Assembly: GCF_946222045.1 (NCBI RefSeq)
Contig: NZ_CAMILN010000001.1
Span: 49,488-113,487 of the forward strand
Reading direction: 5' to 3'
From: an uncultured Peptoniphilus sp.
GTDB lineage: Bacteria; Bacillota; Clostridia; Tissierellales; Peptoniphilaceae
DNA length: 64,000 nucleotides
In this document: positions 25,005-33,022 of the stretch, one piece after another
Layout of the letters: every line of letters starts with the position of its first letter
Numbering within the stretch: position 1 is the first letter of the stretch
The notes under the pieces: generated by a model
What the model was told of the DNA's origin: nothing
The model's database searches: none
What the model saw: the letters and a program-made list of their open reading frames with translations, nothing else
Position numbers and translations under genes: made by a program

Positions 25005-25031
25005 CAAAAAAAGAAACCCCTAGAGGTTTCT
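25005..25031 (-). terminator. Terminator of the RsbW-like gene
   Basis: Stem AGAAACC / GGTTTCT with a 6-base loop, followed leftward by seven U. It lies 80 bp past the stop of 25112-25549 and back to back with the pepD terminator. Confidence 0.82.
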
Positions 25032-25111
25032 CTATAAAAATTATTCTATTATTTATAAATTAATAAATTACATAAAATTTCCATATATATAATTTATCAA
25101 TTAATAAAGTA

Positions 25112-25549
25112 TCAAAGATTTTTAATTGCGATGACCTCGTTTTGATTTAGGATTAGCTGGTCAGTTAAGGCCTCAACAATAAGTAGACCCCTGCCATTGC
25201 ACTTTTTTTCTCCACAGTCATACAAGGAGGTGTCGTGGTCAACGCCCCCTCCCTCATCTGAAACAATAATTTTTAAAAGATCATCTTTTAAAAGCAAATT
25301 CAAAGAAACCTTCTTGCTAAGGTCTTCTTGGTTACCATGGATCGCTCCATTTATTACAAGTTCATTTAAAATAACTTTTATATCAAATAATTTTTCTTGG
25401 TCGGCAATATAAGGATTTAAATCTCTCATGGCTGAATCCAAAAAACCCTTTATTAGAGATAAATCGCTATATACAGAACCATTAAATCTATATAAAGTAT
25501 CCATAATTCTCACTCCATCTATTAGAAAATTACCCATTACTTCTTTCAT
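25112..25549 (-). CDS. RsbW-like GHKL ATPase (anti-sigma/serine kinase type)
   Basis: A 145-residue single-domain GHKL ATPase. The N box VILNELVINGAIHGN, the G1 box IVSDEGGGVD and the G2 box NGRGLLIVEALTDQL are clear. This HATPase_c_2 form is found in anti-sigma factors such as RsbW and SpoIIAB. No sigma factor or anti-anti-sigma gene is adjacent, so its partner is unknown. It stands alone between terminators. The start could also be the second Met, four codons later. Confidence 0.8.
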   Translation of the reverse strand: MKEVMGNFLIDGVRIMDTLYRFNGSVYSDLSLIKGFLDSAMRDLNPYIADQEKLFDIKVILNELVINGAIHGNQEDLSKKVSLNLLLKDDLLKIIVSDEGGGVDHDTSLYDCGEKKCNGRGLLIVEALTDQLILNQNEVIAIKNL

Positions 25550-25612
25550 TTAAACTTCAAAAATTATGAAGGTATTTAATTTTAAAATTTTACTGTATTA
25601 TATTTAGCAATT

Positions 25613-25621
25613 TGTTATAAT
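25613..25621 (+). promoter_or_regulatory. Extended -10 promoter of rubredoxin
   Basis: TGT-TATAAT lies 49 bp before the rubredoxin ATG, with no strong -35. Confidence 0.65.
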
Positions 25622-25669
25622 GTATTTGAGCTTGGAAAAAGCGTAAATTTTAATAGGAGGAAGATAAAT

Positions 25670-25831
25670 ATGAAAAAATATGAATGTACTCTTTGTGGAT
25701 ACATCTATGATCCTGAAGTAGGCGACGAAGATAACGGCGTTAAGGCTGGTACTCCATTTGATAAGCTACCTGAAGATTGGGTTTGCCCTCTTTGTGGAGC
25801 AGAAAAATCAGATTTCGAACCTGTTGAATAA
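25670..25831 (+). CDS. rubR: Rubredoxin
   Basis: A 53-residue electron carrier with one Fe bound by four Cys: [10 protein letters not shown] (Cys 6 and 9) and [14 protein letters not shown] (Cys 39 and 42). The linker holds the conserved [20 protein letters not shown]. Length and spacing are those of classical rubredoxin. The ATG at 25670 follows TAGGAGGAAG. It has its own promoter and terminator. In anaerobes rubredoxin feeds oxygen- or peroxide-reducing enzymes; none is next to it here. Confidence 0.97.
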   Translation: MKKYECTLCGYIYDPEVGDEDNGVKAGTPFDKLPEDWVCPLCGAEKSDFEPVE

Positions 25832-25839
25832 TAATATTA

Positions 25840-25866
25840 AAGAAGGCTTAGGCCTTCTTTTTTTTG
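25840..25866 (+). terminator. Terminator of rubredoxin
   Basis: A perfect 8-bp stem AAGAAGGC / GCCTTCTT with a TTAG loop and eight T. Confidence 0.92.
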
Positions 25867-25891
25867 TGTAGCTTTTTATAAATTTTAAATT

Positions 25892-25993
25892 TTATCCACA
25901 ATTTTCATTTTTTATCTACATTTGTAGATTAATATCCACTTTTTTATAAATATCTATGAAATTTTTTCTCTAATTTCTTTTTATTTATCCACA
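25892..25993 (+). other. Cluster of DnaA-box-like sequences
   Basis: TTATCCACA occurs exactly at 25892-25900 and 25985-25993. TTATCTACA is at 25912-25920 (one mismatch) and ATATCCACT at 25932-25940 (two mismatches). The first three start exactly 20 bp apart and all have the same orientation. The stretch is very AT-rich and carries no gene. No dnaA, dnaN or other origin gene is in the window, so a titration or regulatory site is more likely than oriC. Confidence 0.55.
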
Positions 25994-26015
25994 ATTATAT
26001 TATTTTTTAATTTTC

Positions 26016-26047
26016 AAATAAAAAAGACTCCGTAAAACGAAGTCTTT
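26016..26047 (-). terminator. Terminator of ppk2
   Basis: AAAGACT / AGTCTTT with inner CG pairs forms a hairpin followed leftward by a run of U, about 60 bp after the ppk2 stop. Confidence 0.82.
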
Positions 26048-26104
26048 ATCACACTTTGATGGGATTTTATAAAATTTTCCAGGAAAATCTTTTTAATTAA
26101 TTTT

Positions 26105-26965
26105 TTAATTTTCTTCCAATATTTTTTTCCACTTGTCTAAACTTTCTAATTCTTCTTTTGAAAGTTCAGGGTATTTTGGATCCATTTCCTTTAAATTTTC
26201 TAAGATAACTTCTGAGACAAGGTATCTTGAGAACCACTTTCTGTCAGCTGGCACAATGTACCAAGGAGCAATTTTGGTAGAAGTGTTAATGAGCATATCT
26301 TCATAGGCCTTCATGTAATCATCAAAATACTTCCTCTCTGTTATGTCTGAAGATGCAAATTTCCAATTTTTTTCTGGCCTTTCAATTCTCTCCATAAGTC
26401 TTTCTTTTTGCTCTTCTTTAGAAACATGGAGGAAAAATTTTACAATTTTTATTCCATTATTTGAAATATACTCTTCAAAATTGTTTATTTCTTCAAATCT
26501 TTTTTCCCATATATCCTTAGTTACTAAGTTTTTTGGGAAGGGTTGATCTAGGACTAAATTGTGAACTCTTGATACAAGGACATCTTCATAATGACTCCTG
26601 TTAAATATCCCAATCTCTCCACGAGGAGGTAGGTCTTTTGCTACCCTCCAAAGATAATCATGATCCAACTCATTTTCACTTGGCTTTTTAAAAGAAACAA
26701 CTTTTGTACCCTGTGGATTTATTCCAGTCATTATATTTTTTATTAGAGAATCTTTGCCAGCAGCATCCATAGCTTGAAGAACAATTAAAAGCGATTGATT
26801 GTTTTCAGCATAAAGTTTTTCTTGATACTCACGCATTTTTATAATATTGGCAGGTATCAATTTATCTTTTACCTCATCTTTTTCAAGTTTTCCATTGTAT
26901 GAAGTTGGAACCTCATATAAGTTTAGCTTTTTCTTTTCTTTAACTAAATATTTTTCAGTTTTCAT
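26105..26965 (-). CDS. ppk2: PPK2-family polyphosphate:nucleotide phosphotransferase
   Basis: A 286-residue kinase that moves phosphate between polyphosphate and nucleotides. Walker A is MDAAGKD (residues 67-73) after LLIVLQA, and the Walker B/lid region is GIFNRSHYEDVLVSRVH. RPEKNWKFASSDITER and WYIVPADRKWF are typical of the one-domain PPK2 group. Sequence does not settle whether it prefers AMP, ADP or GDP. The start overlaps the stop of the hydrolase gene upstream by one base (TAATG), so the two are cotranslated. Confidence 0.93.
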   Translation of the reverse strand: MKTEKYLVKEKKKLNLYEVPTSYNGKLEKDEVKDKLIPANIIKMREYQEKLYAENNQSLLIVLQAMDAAGKDSLIKNIMTGINPQGTKVVSFKKPSENELDHDYLWRVAKDLPPRGEIGIFNRSHYEDVLVSRVHNLVLDQPFPKNLVTKDIWEKRFEEINNFEEYISNNGIKIVKFFLHVSKEEQKERLMERIERPEKNWKFASSDITERKYFDDYMKAYEDMLINTSTKIAPWYIVPADRKWFSRYLVSEVILENLKEMDPKYPELSKEELESLDKWKKILEEN

Positions 26966-27738
26966 TAAAATTTACCCACTTCCTTAGAAAATTTAATGGC
27001 TTCTTCCAGCATTTGAGTTGTTATTTGGTGGTAGGTCATGTCAAAAAGTTTAAAGCCCAAAAGTTTTTTGTCCTCATAAACTTTTTCAATTTCCTTGACA
27101 AAGGACTCTTGGCCAGCTGGGTCTATTACATCATCATTTTTACCGTTGAAAAGAACAATAGGCCTATCCTTAAAGGCCTCTGGACTATCCATTGGGTCCA
27201 TGTCTAGGAAAAATTCGTTAATCCTAAATTCTCTCTCGTCAATATTGTCCTTATTTTTAAGTTCATTAACACCACGCACAAGTTCTTCCCAATTGTTTAT
27301 TCCGTTAAAGACAAAGGCCATCTTTAGGTCCTTCTTAAAGGCATAAAGGCCTCCAGCAGTAATGGCACCCATGGAGTGACCACCAACTGCGACTTCATTT
27401 CCTGGATAATTTTCTTCAATGTAGTTAAAGATAGAAGGAGCTTCCTCTATGTTGTGCATAATTACCTTTAAAATATATTTTCCTTCAACAGCCTCGTCTT
27501 CGTGGTCATTCTTTTCCACATTCCTCTCACCATGGTATCTGGCTTCTGGGAGGACGACCCTGTAGCCATAGGCTGCAAAAATATTTCCCCTAAAGATTTG
27601 ACTTTCATTGTCTGATCCCCAACCGTGATAAAATACTAGGGTCTTATTTGTCTCTTCTTTCGGTTCAATTATCACTGCAGGGACTTTACCTATCATAACT
27701 TCTTTTATATCTGAATAGCTTGTTTTTAAATACTCCAT
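26965..27738 (-). CDS. Alpha/beta-hydrolase (esterase/peptidase-like)
   Basis: A 257-residue alpha/beta-hydrolase. The oxyanion region is FYHGWGSDNESQ, the nucleophile elbow GGHSMGAITAGG, the acid is probably Asp in NGKNDDVIDP, and the His lies in DMTYHQIT near the end. It resembles YitV-type hydrolases. Substrate is unknown. It is the first gene of a two-gene unit with ppk2; a link to polyphosphate is not evident. Confidence 0.85.
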   Translation of the reverse strand: MEYLKTSYSDIKEVMIGKVPAVIIEPKEETNKTLVFYHGWGSDNESQIFRGNIFAAYGYRVVLPEARYHGERNVEKNDHEDEAVEGKYILKVIMHNIEEAPSIFNYIEENYPGNEVAVGGHSMGAITAGGLYAFKKDLKMAFVFNGINNWEELVRGVNELKNKDNIDEREFRINEFFLDMDPMDSPEAFKDRPIVLFNGKNDDVIDPAGQESFVKEIEKVYEDKKLLGFKLFDMTYHQITTQMLEEAIKFSKEVGKF

Positions 27739-27859
27739 AATTCACCTCTCTTCCATTATAGCAAAGAAAAGAAAAAGATTTTAGCAAGGTTTACTTTCTT
27801 TTATTTTTAGTATTTATGGATTCTGTATTTTTTAATTTATAAATTTTGTGAATTGATAA

Positions 27860-28075
27860 ACTCTTGCAAACTCTTAACTTTTTGTGACTTCTTATTTTCT
27901 TATGACCTAGAAGTTTTTTATAGCTTTATATTTTTTTAAGACTTCTCATTTTAATATGACCTTAGAAATATTTGTGACTTCACAGTTTTTTATGAACTTG
28001 AAAATTTTTATGATTTTACAAATTTTTATAATCTTATACTTTATTACAAAGTCAATTTTTTTATGAAAATTCAAA
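27860..28075. repeat. Second array of the degenerate 17-19 bp AT-rich repeat
   Basis: A gene-free 387-bp gap (27739-28125) holds about ten imperfect units near TATGACTTnAnATTTTTT. The core falls at about 27888, 27907, 27924, 27942, 27961, 27978, 27997, 28015, 28033, 28051 and 28069, at steps of 17-19 bp. It shares core and period with the array at 5045-5295. Single similar units occur near 12044, 49018 and 52611. Confidence 0.6.
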
Positions 28076-28084
28076 AAATTTGGA

Positions 28085-28116
28085 CAAGAAAAAAGCAAGG
28101 AATAATTTCCCTGCTT
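28085..28116 (-). terminator. Terminator of the trk-ung operon
   Basis: A 10-bp stem with one G-U pair (AAGCAGGGAA / TTCCTTGCTT, minus strand), followed by six U, 10 bp after the ung stop. Confidence 0.9.
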
Positions 28117-28125
28117 AAATCTTTA

Positions 28126-28797
28126 TTATTTAATTTCCCAAGTTGGAGGTGTGACTCCATTTTCTTTTAAAAATTCATTGGCTCTTGAGAAGGGCCTTGA
28201 TCCAAAAAATCCTCTCGATGCTGAAAGTGGTGATGGATGAACTCCTTCTATTATGAGGTGGTTGCCAGGTTTTATAAATTTCTTACGAGCCTTGGCATGA
28301 TTGCCCCAGAGTATAAAAACTACTGGATCTTTCTTCTCGCTAATTTTTTCTATGACTGCGTTGGTGAAGATCTCCCATCCAATTTTTGAGTGGCTCATGG
28401 GTTGGTGAGCCCTAACTGTTAGGGTGGTGTTAAGAAGCATTATCCCCTGGTCTGCCCATGATTTTAAGTAACCTGTTTGTGGAATTTCTAAGCCTAAGTC
28501 AGAATTTAGTTCCTTGTAAATATTTCTAAGTGAGGGTGGAATTGCCACACCTTCCTTGACAGAAAAGGCAAGTCCATGAGCCTGGCCCACATTGTGGTAG
28601 GGGTCCTGACCCAAAATCAAAACCTCTAGGTCCTTGTAAGAAGTGTAGTGAAAGGCATTAAAAATATCTTGAGCCTTTGGAAATATTTCATAATTTTTAT
28701 ATTCTTCAATTAAAAGTTTTCTAAGGTCCTTGTAGTAGTCCTTTTCAAACTCTTCTTCCAAAATGTCTTGCCAATCATTTTTTAAAATTTCTTTCAC
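28126..28797 (-). CDS. ung: Uracil-DNA glycosylase
   Basis: A 223-residue family 1 UDG that removes uracil from DNA. The water-activating loop LILGQDPYHNVGQAHGLAFS and the minor-groove loop HPSPLSASRGF are complete. The start is the GTG at 28797, 7 bases after AGGAGG; an upstream ATG lies inside that site. It is the last gene of the CDF-trkA-trkH-trkA-ung run, 4 bp after trkA. Confidence 0.96.
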   Translation of the reverse strand: MKEILKNDWQDILEEEFEKDYYKDLRKLLIEEYKNYEIFPKAQDIFNAFHYTSYKDLEVLILGQDPYHNVGQAHGLAFSVKEGVAIPPSLRNIYKELNSDLGLEIPQTGYLKSWADQGIMLLNTTLTVRAHQPMSHSKIGWEIFTNAVIEKISEKKDPVVFILWGNHAKARKKFIKPGNHLIIEGVHPSPLSASRGFFGSRPFSRANEFLKENGVTPPTWEIK

Positions 28798-28801
28798 AAA
28801 A

Positions 28802-30169
28802 TTACCTCCTGAAGAAGTCAAAGATACTCTTCTTTAGACTTGGGTCGATTAGCTCTTCAAGTTCCTTCCTACTTTCATTAGTAGAGAAGATGACAAGCCT
28901 GTCGCCCTTTTCAATTTTTGTATTTCCCCTTGGGATAACTGCTGAGTTGTCGTACCTAATTATCCCACCAATAATAATTTCCTTGTGGAGATTGATTTCC
29001 GAAAGCTTCTTGCCAATGTAGACAAAGTCGTCTGGAATTTTTATTTCATAAACTTGGGCCTTGCCGCCAAACATATAGTTGATTGAAACCTTCATGTCAG
29101 TGTTTATTGCCTTGATGATTTCGTTGGCAACTATGACCTTGGGATCAATGATCCTATAAATTCCAAGACTCTCCAAGATTGTGTCGTAGTTATTGTCCTT
29201 TTGAATGATAATATTTTTTGCAATCCCATGACTTCTTGCAAGTAGTCCAAGGACAATATTTAGTTCATCAGAGTCTGTCATAGATATAAATACGATCTCC
29301 TTAGAAATACCTTCTTCTTTAAAAATCTTGTCGTTCCTAAGTTTTTTATTAACTACAAAGGCCCTGCTTATATTTCTCCTATATTTTTCAAATTTTTCCT
29401 TGTCTGGTTCAAGAATTTTTAAATTTATATTTTCAAGATTTGAGATAATCCTGTTGAAGTTGTAATCTCCCGACGCAATTACAACCTCTCTCTCCTCTTC
29501 CTTTTCCTTGATTCCAAAGTGGGCATGCTTGAAATTTCTAATGTCAAAGGAAAGACCCATAAGGTAAATGTAGTCGCCAGACTTTAGGACAGTTTCTCCA
29601 TCAGGTACAATTAAGTCCCCCTCTCTTAGGATGCCAACAACAAGGATTGTAGAAAGAGACCCAATGTCCTTTATCTTTTGATTTTCAAATTCCTCATCCA
29701 TGTCAATGTAGTGGCCTGTGACTTCTATCTTGCCCTTGCCAAAGTAGTCTGCCTCATAATATTCCGTAGACCCAATTAACTTGGTCACAAGTTTTGCAGT
29801 TTCAAGGCTTAAATTAAATACATTCACAACATTTGGAAGAGAATTTTTTATAATTCCTATTTCAGAAATATTTTCCATTTCATCAAGACGAAGAATTATT
29901 TTTACATCTAGTCCCTTAAAGATTGATGCCATTATTAGGTTAGTCTTGTCGCTATCTGTTGCTATAATGGCGTAGTCGTACTTATTAAGATCATGGTTAA
30001 TAACAAATTCTTCTTCCAAGACGTCTGCCCTTATTTTATTTACGCTATCTGTTATCTCTTCAAAGTTTTTTTCGTCCCTATCCACTAGATCAACTTCATA
30101 TTTTTCAAGACTCAAGGCCTTGGCAATAGTTGAACCAACCTTTCCAGAACCTATAATTAAAATCTTCAT
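28802..30169 (-). CDS. trkA: Trk K+ uptake regulatory protein TrkA (copy 1)
   Basis: A 455-residue cytoplasmic gating subunit with two RCK units. The NAD-binding start ILIIGSGKVGSTIAKAL precedes acidic D in VDLVDRD; a second Rossmann-like half begins near residue 230, where the glycine motif is degraded (VVIASGDYNFNRII). C-terminal RCK_C parts follow each. The length equals the classic two-unit TrkA. The start overlaps the trkH stop by one base. A second complete TrkA lies on the other side of trkH. Confidence 0.92.
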   Translation of the reverse strand: MKILIIGSGKVGSTIAKALSLEKYEVDLVDRDEKNFEEITDSVNKIRADVLEEEFVINHDLNKYDYAIIATDSDKTNLIMASIFKGLDVKIILRLDEMENISEIGIIKNSLPNVVNVFNLSLETAKLVTKLIGSTEYYEADYFGKGKIEVTGHYIDMDEEFENQKIKDIGSLSTILVVGILREGDLIVPDGETVLKSGDYIYLMGLSFDIRNFKHAHFGIKEKEEEREVVIASGDYNFNRIISNLENINLKILEPDKEKFEKYRRNISRAFVVNKKLRNDKIFKEEGISKEIVFISMTDSDELNIVLGLLARSHGIAKNIIIQKDNNYDTILESLGIYRIIDPKVIVANEIIKAINTDMKVSINYMFGGKAQVYEIKIPDDFVYIGKKLSEINLHKEIIIGGIIRYDNSAVIPRGNTKIEKGDRLVIFSTNESRKELEELIDPSLKKSIFDFFRR

Positions 30170-31623
30170 TATAACTTAATAATTTCCTTTCTATGTCTTC
30201 CTCTTGTAAAAAGTGCCATTATTGTAAAGAATTCAAGTCTACCTAAAAGCATTAGGACACTGAAGTAGAGTTTAAAAAAGTCGCTATAAAAATAGAAGTT
30301 TTTCGTAGGACCAATATCTCCAAAGCCTGGACCAACATTTGATAGGGTCGTAGCAACTGAAGAAAAACCTGTTATCACATCTACTCCAGAAAGTGTAACT
30401 AAAGCTGTCGATAAAACTGCTATCACAAAATAAGTCCCTAGATAGGCGTTAATACCTAGGACAACTTCATCTGACAAAGACTTCCCATCTGACATCACAG
30501 GAAGAACTGCCTTAGGGTGAGTAGCCTTCTTCATTTCTCTTTTTATTAATTTTAAGAGAATTGAAATCCTCACTATCTTTATCCCACCACCAGTGGAACC
30601 TGCACAACCACCAAAGAGCATCAGGATTAACAAGATGAATTTTGAAAAACTTGGCCAAAGTTCATAATCTGCATTTGCAAAACCAGATGTAGAGGATATT
30701 GATGTTACTTGGAAAGCTGAGTCCCTAAAGGCCATGAAAAGTGATGGGTAACCCTTGGAATATAGGTCTAGGGTTATTAGGGTAATAGCTCCTATGATTA
30801 TAGAAATCCAAAGTTTTAATTCATCATTTTGTAGAACTTCCTTAAACTTCTTTTTACTAAGAAGGGCATAAATTGCAAAGTTTGTGGAACTTAAAAACAT
30901 AAAAATTGCCAGGATAAAGTGAACTGAGTTCCCTTCATAGGACATAAAGGAGTCGTTGTAGGAAGAAAATCCACCAGTACCTAGGACACCAAAAGTGTGA
31001 ACTAGGGAATCAAAGACAGACATGCCAGCAAACTTTAAGCAAATAAATAACATCAAGCTTAAAATTAGATAGATTATGTAGAGCCTCTTAGAGGATTGCG
31101 AAATCCTTGACTCTATTTTTCCAGCAACTGGTCCTGGTGACTCTGCCTTAAAAATTTGAAAGGCTCCAACTCCTAGCTTGGGAAGAAGCCCTACAGTGAA
31201 GACCAAGATTCCCATACCACCTATCCAATGGGTGACAGACCTCCAAAGTATAATTGACCTTGGGAAGGACTCGATGCCTGATATAACTGAAGCTCCCGTA
31301 GTTGTAAAACCAGATACAATTTCAAAAAAGGAATCAACATAAGTCATACCTGCAGAAATCCAAAGTGGAAGAGCCCCCACAATAGAGACCAAAATCCATG
31401 ATGCCGTAACCGTTAAGATTCCATCTCTTGGAGACAAGGAATTCTTTTTTATTTTTAAATTAATTAAAATTAATCCCAAAAAGACTGCTATAGCCATTGG
31501 GATTAAGAAGCCATAAGATGACCCATCTCTTTCAACTAAACTCATGATGAGAGATGGAGCCATAAAGGCAGTTTCTATTAATAAAATATAGCCTAATAAT
31601 TTTGAAATAAGCTTATAGTTCAT
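30169..31623 (-). CDS. trkH: Trk K+ transporter membrane subunit TrkH
   Basis: A 484-residue potassium channel-like transporter subunit with about 10-12 membrane segments and four selectivity-filter-like loops, such as SGFTTTGASVIS, FGVLGTGGFSSYND and SSTSGFANADYE. MFGGCAGSTGGGIKIVRI is the TrkH hallmark. It overlaps trkA copy 2 by 11 bp and trkA copy 1 by one base, so all three are translationally coupled. Confidence 0.95.
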   Translation of the reverse strand: MNYKLISKLLGYILLIETAFMAPSLIMSLVERDGSSYGFLIPMAIAVFLGLILINLKIKKNSLSPRDGILTVTASWILVSIVGALPLWISAGMTYVDSFFEIVSGFTTTGASVISGIESFPRSIILWRSVTHWIGGMGILVFTVGLLPKLGVGAFQIFKAESPGPVAGKIESRISQSSKRLYIIYLILSLMLFICLKFAGMSVFDSLVHTFGVLGTGGFSSYNDSFMSYEGNSVHFILAIFMFLSSTNFAIYALLSKKKFKEVLQNDELKLWISIIIGAITLITLDLYSKGYPSLFMAFRDSAFQVTSISSTSGFANADYELWPSFSKFILLILMLFGGCAGSTGGGIKIVRISILLKLIKREMKKATHPKAVLPVMSDGKSLSDEVVLGINAYLGTYFVIAVLSTALVTLSGVDVITGFSSVATTLSNVGPGFGDIGPTKNFYFYSDFFKLYFSVLMLLGRLEFFTIMALFTRGRHRKEIIKL

Positions 31624-33013
31624 CTTTCTTTCCTCTCTTCTTAATTGACTTAATTGCGTCCTTTAATTTCCCTTCAGAAGAGAAAATCTTTTGAACCCTT
31701 GGAGCAACTTCGTGCATGGAGAATAATATTATCCTGTCGCCTGATTCAAGAACTGTCTTACCATTAGGGACTATCATACTTTGGCCCCTAATTATGGAAA
31801 CTATAAGAGTTCCATCAGGTAGAGTCAAGTCTTCTAGCCTACTTCCACAAACTAAGTGACTTGTCCTTATTATTAGCTCAACACATTCAACTTGACCATT
31901 TAAAAGCAAGTGTAGGGCAAGGGAAGACTTTCCCCTGATTTCCTTTAGCATTTCTGCAGCTGTTATATAAGATGTGTTAAAGACTGCATCTATGTCCAGT
32001 TTGTCTAGGACCTTGTCGTAGTTAGTCCTAGAAATTTTGGCAACAGATTTAAAGATTCCACTTTGCTTTGCCACAAGACTCATAAGAAGGTTGGCCTCAT
32101 CAATACCTGTTGCAGCCACAAAGGAGTCATAAGTGTGGACCATTTCCTCTTCAAGGATTGCTATGTCTGTCCCATCTCCATTTATAATGTTGGCTTCTGG
32201 AACCATTTCTTTTAGCTCAAGACATCTTTCCTTTTTTATTTCCACAATAGTGACATCTACATTTTCTTTTAAGAGGAGCATGGCTAAATAAAGTCCAGTC
32301 TTTCCCCCACCAAGGATCATGGTACTCCTAAGAGACCTTGTCCTATTTACTCCTGTGTGGTCCTTGTCAAAGGCTTCAATGTTTTCAGACTTGCCTGCAA
32401 GGATTATGACGTCATTTTTTTCAAGGACAGTACGTCCATTTGGGATAATTGCATCACCATTTCTTGATATAGCTGCAATAAGAAGGTGGTTGATGTTATC
32501 AATGTCCATGATTTTTTTGTTAATAAAGCTTGTATCATTTTCTATATTGAATTCAACAAGGGAAACTCTTCCACCAGCAACCTCATCAGAGTAAAGTTGG
32601 TACCTCTTCATTAAGTATTTAAAAATTGATCTTGCAGTTGCATTGTCTGGATTTATTATCTTATCAATTTCAAGTTCCTCTGATATAAAGTCAAGGTGTT
32701 TTCTGTATTCAGGGTCCCTAACCCTTGCAATGGCATACTTTGCCCCAAGTTTTTTGGATATTGTGCAAAGAATTACATTTGCCTCGTCATTTGTTGTAGT
32801 TGCAACTACATAGTCAAAGAGAGAAATATCAAGCTCTTCCAAGACGCCAAAATCCAAAGCATTTGCACAAATACTAAAAACATCTAATGAATTGGATATG
32901 TTTTCTATTACATCTTCATTGTTGTCAACTACAGTCACTTCGCAGTCCTCATCTAGTAATGACGCTGCAAGTCTGTATCCTAGTTTTCCGACACCTACAA
33001 CTAAAGCCTTCAT
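31613..33013 (-). CDS. trkA: Trk K+ uptake regulatory protein TrkA (copy 2)
   Basis: A 466-residue two-unit RCK protein. The first NAD site is ALVVGVGKLGYRLAASLL with VTVVDNNEDV; the second is STMILGGGKTGLYLAMLLL with VTIVEIKKER, and both glycine motifs are intact. Copy 1 keeps only its first motif, so the two may form a mixed gating ring with different nucleotide sensitivity; this is inference. It starts 10 bp after the CDF gene. Confidence 0.93.
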   Translation of the reverse strand: MKALVVGVGKLGYRLAASLLDEDCEVTVVDNNEDVIENISNSLDVFSICANALDFGVLEELDISLFDYVVATTTNDEANVILCTISKKLGAKYAIARVRDPEYRKHLDFISEELEIDKIINPDNATARSIFKYLMKRYQLYSDEVAGGRVSLVEFNIENDTSFINKKIMDIDNINHLLIAAISRNGDAIIPNGRTVLEKNDVIILAGKSENIEAFDKDHTGVNRTRSLRSTMILGGGKTGLYLAMLLLKENVDVTIVEIKKERCLELKEMVPEANIINGDGTDIAILEEEMVHTYDSFVAATGIDEANLLMSLVAKQSGIFKSVAKISRTNYDKVLDKLDIDAVFNTSYITAAEMLKEIRGKSSLALHLLLNGQVECVELIIRTSHLVCGSRLEDLTLPDGTLIVSIIRGQSMIVPNGKTVLESGDRIILFSMHEVAPRVQKIFSSEGKLKDAIKSIKKRGKKDEL

Positions 33014-33022
33014 ATATTCCTC

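Noticed and set aside
25892..25993. Possible chromosomal origin
   Set aside because: Only two exact DnaA boxes and two weaker ones, and no dnaA, dnaN, rpmH, gidA or parAB nearby; treated as a DnaA-related cluster only.
26965..27738. Functional link of the alpha/beta-hydrolase to polyphosphate metabolism
   Set aside because: Only the overlap with ppk2 supports it; no substrate motif points to phosphate compounds.
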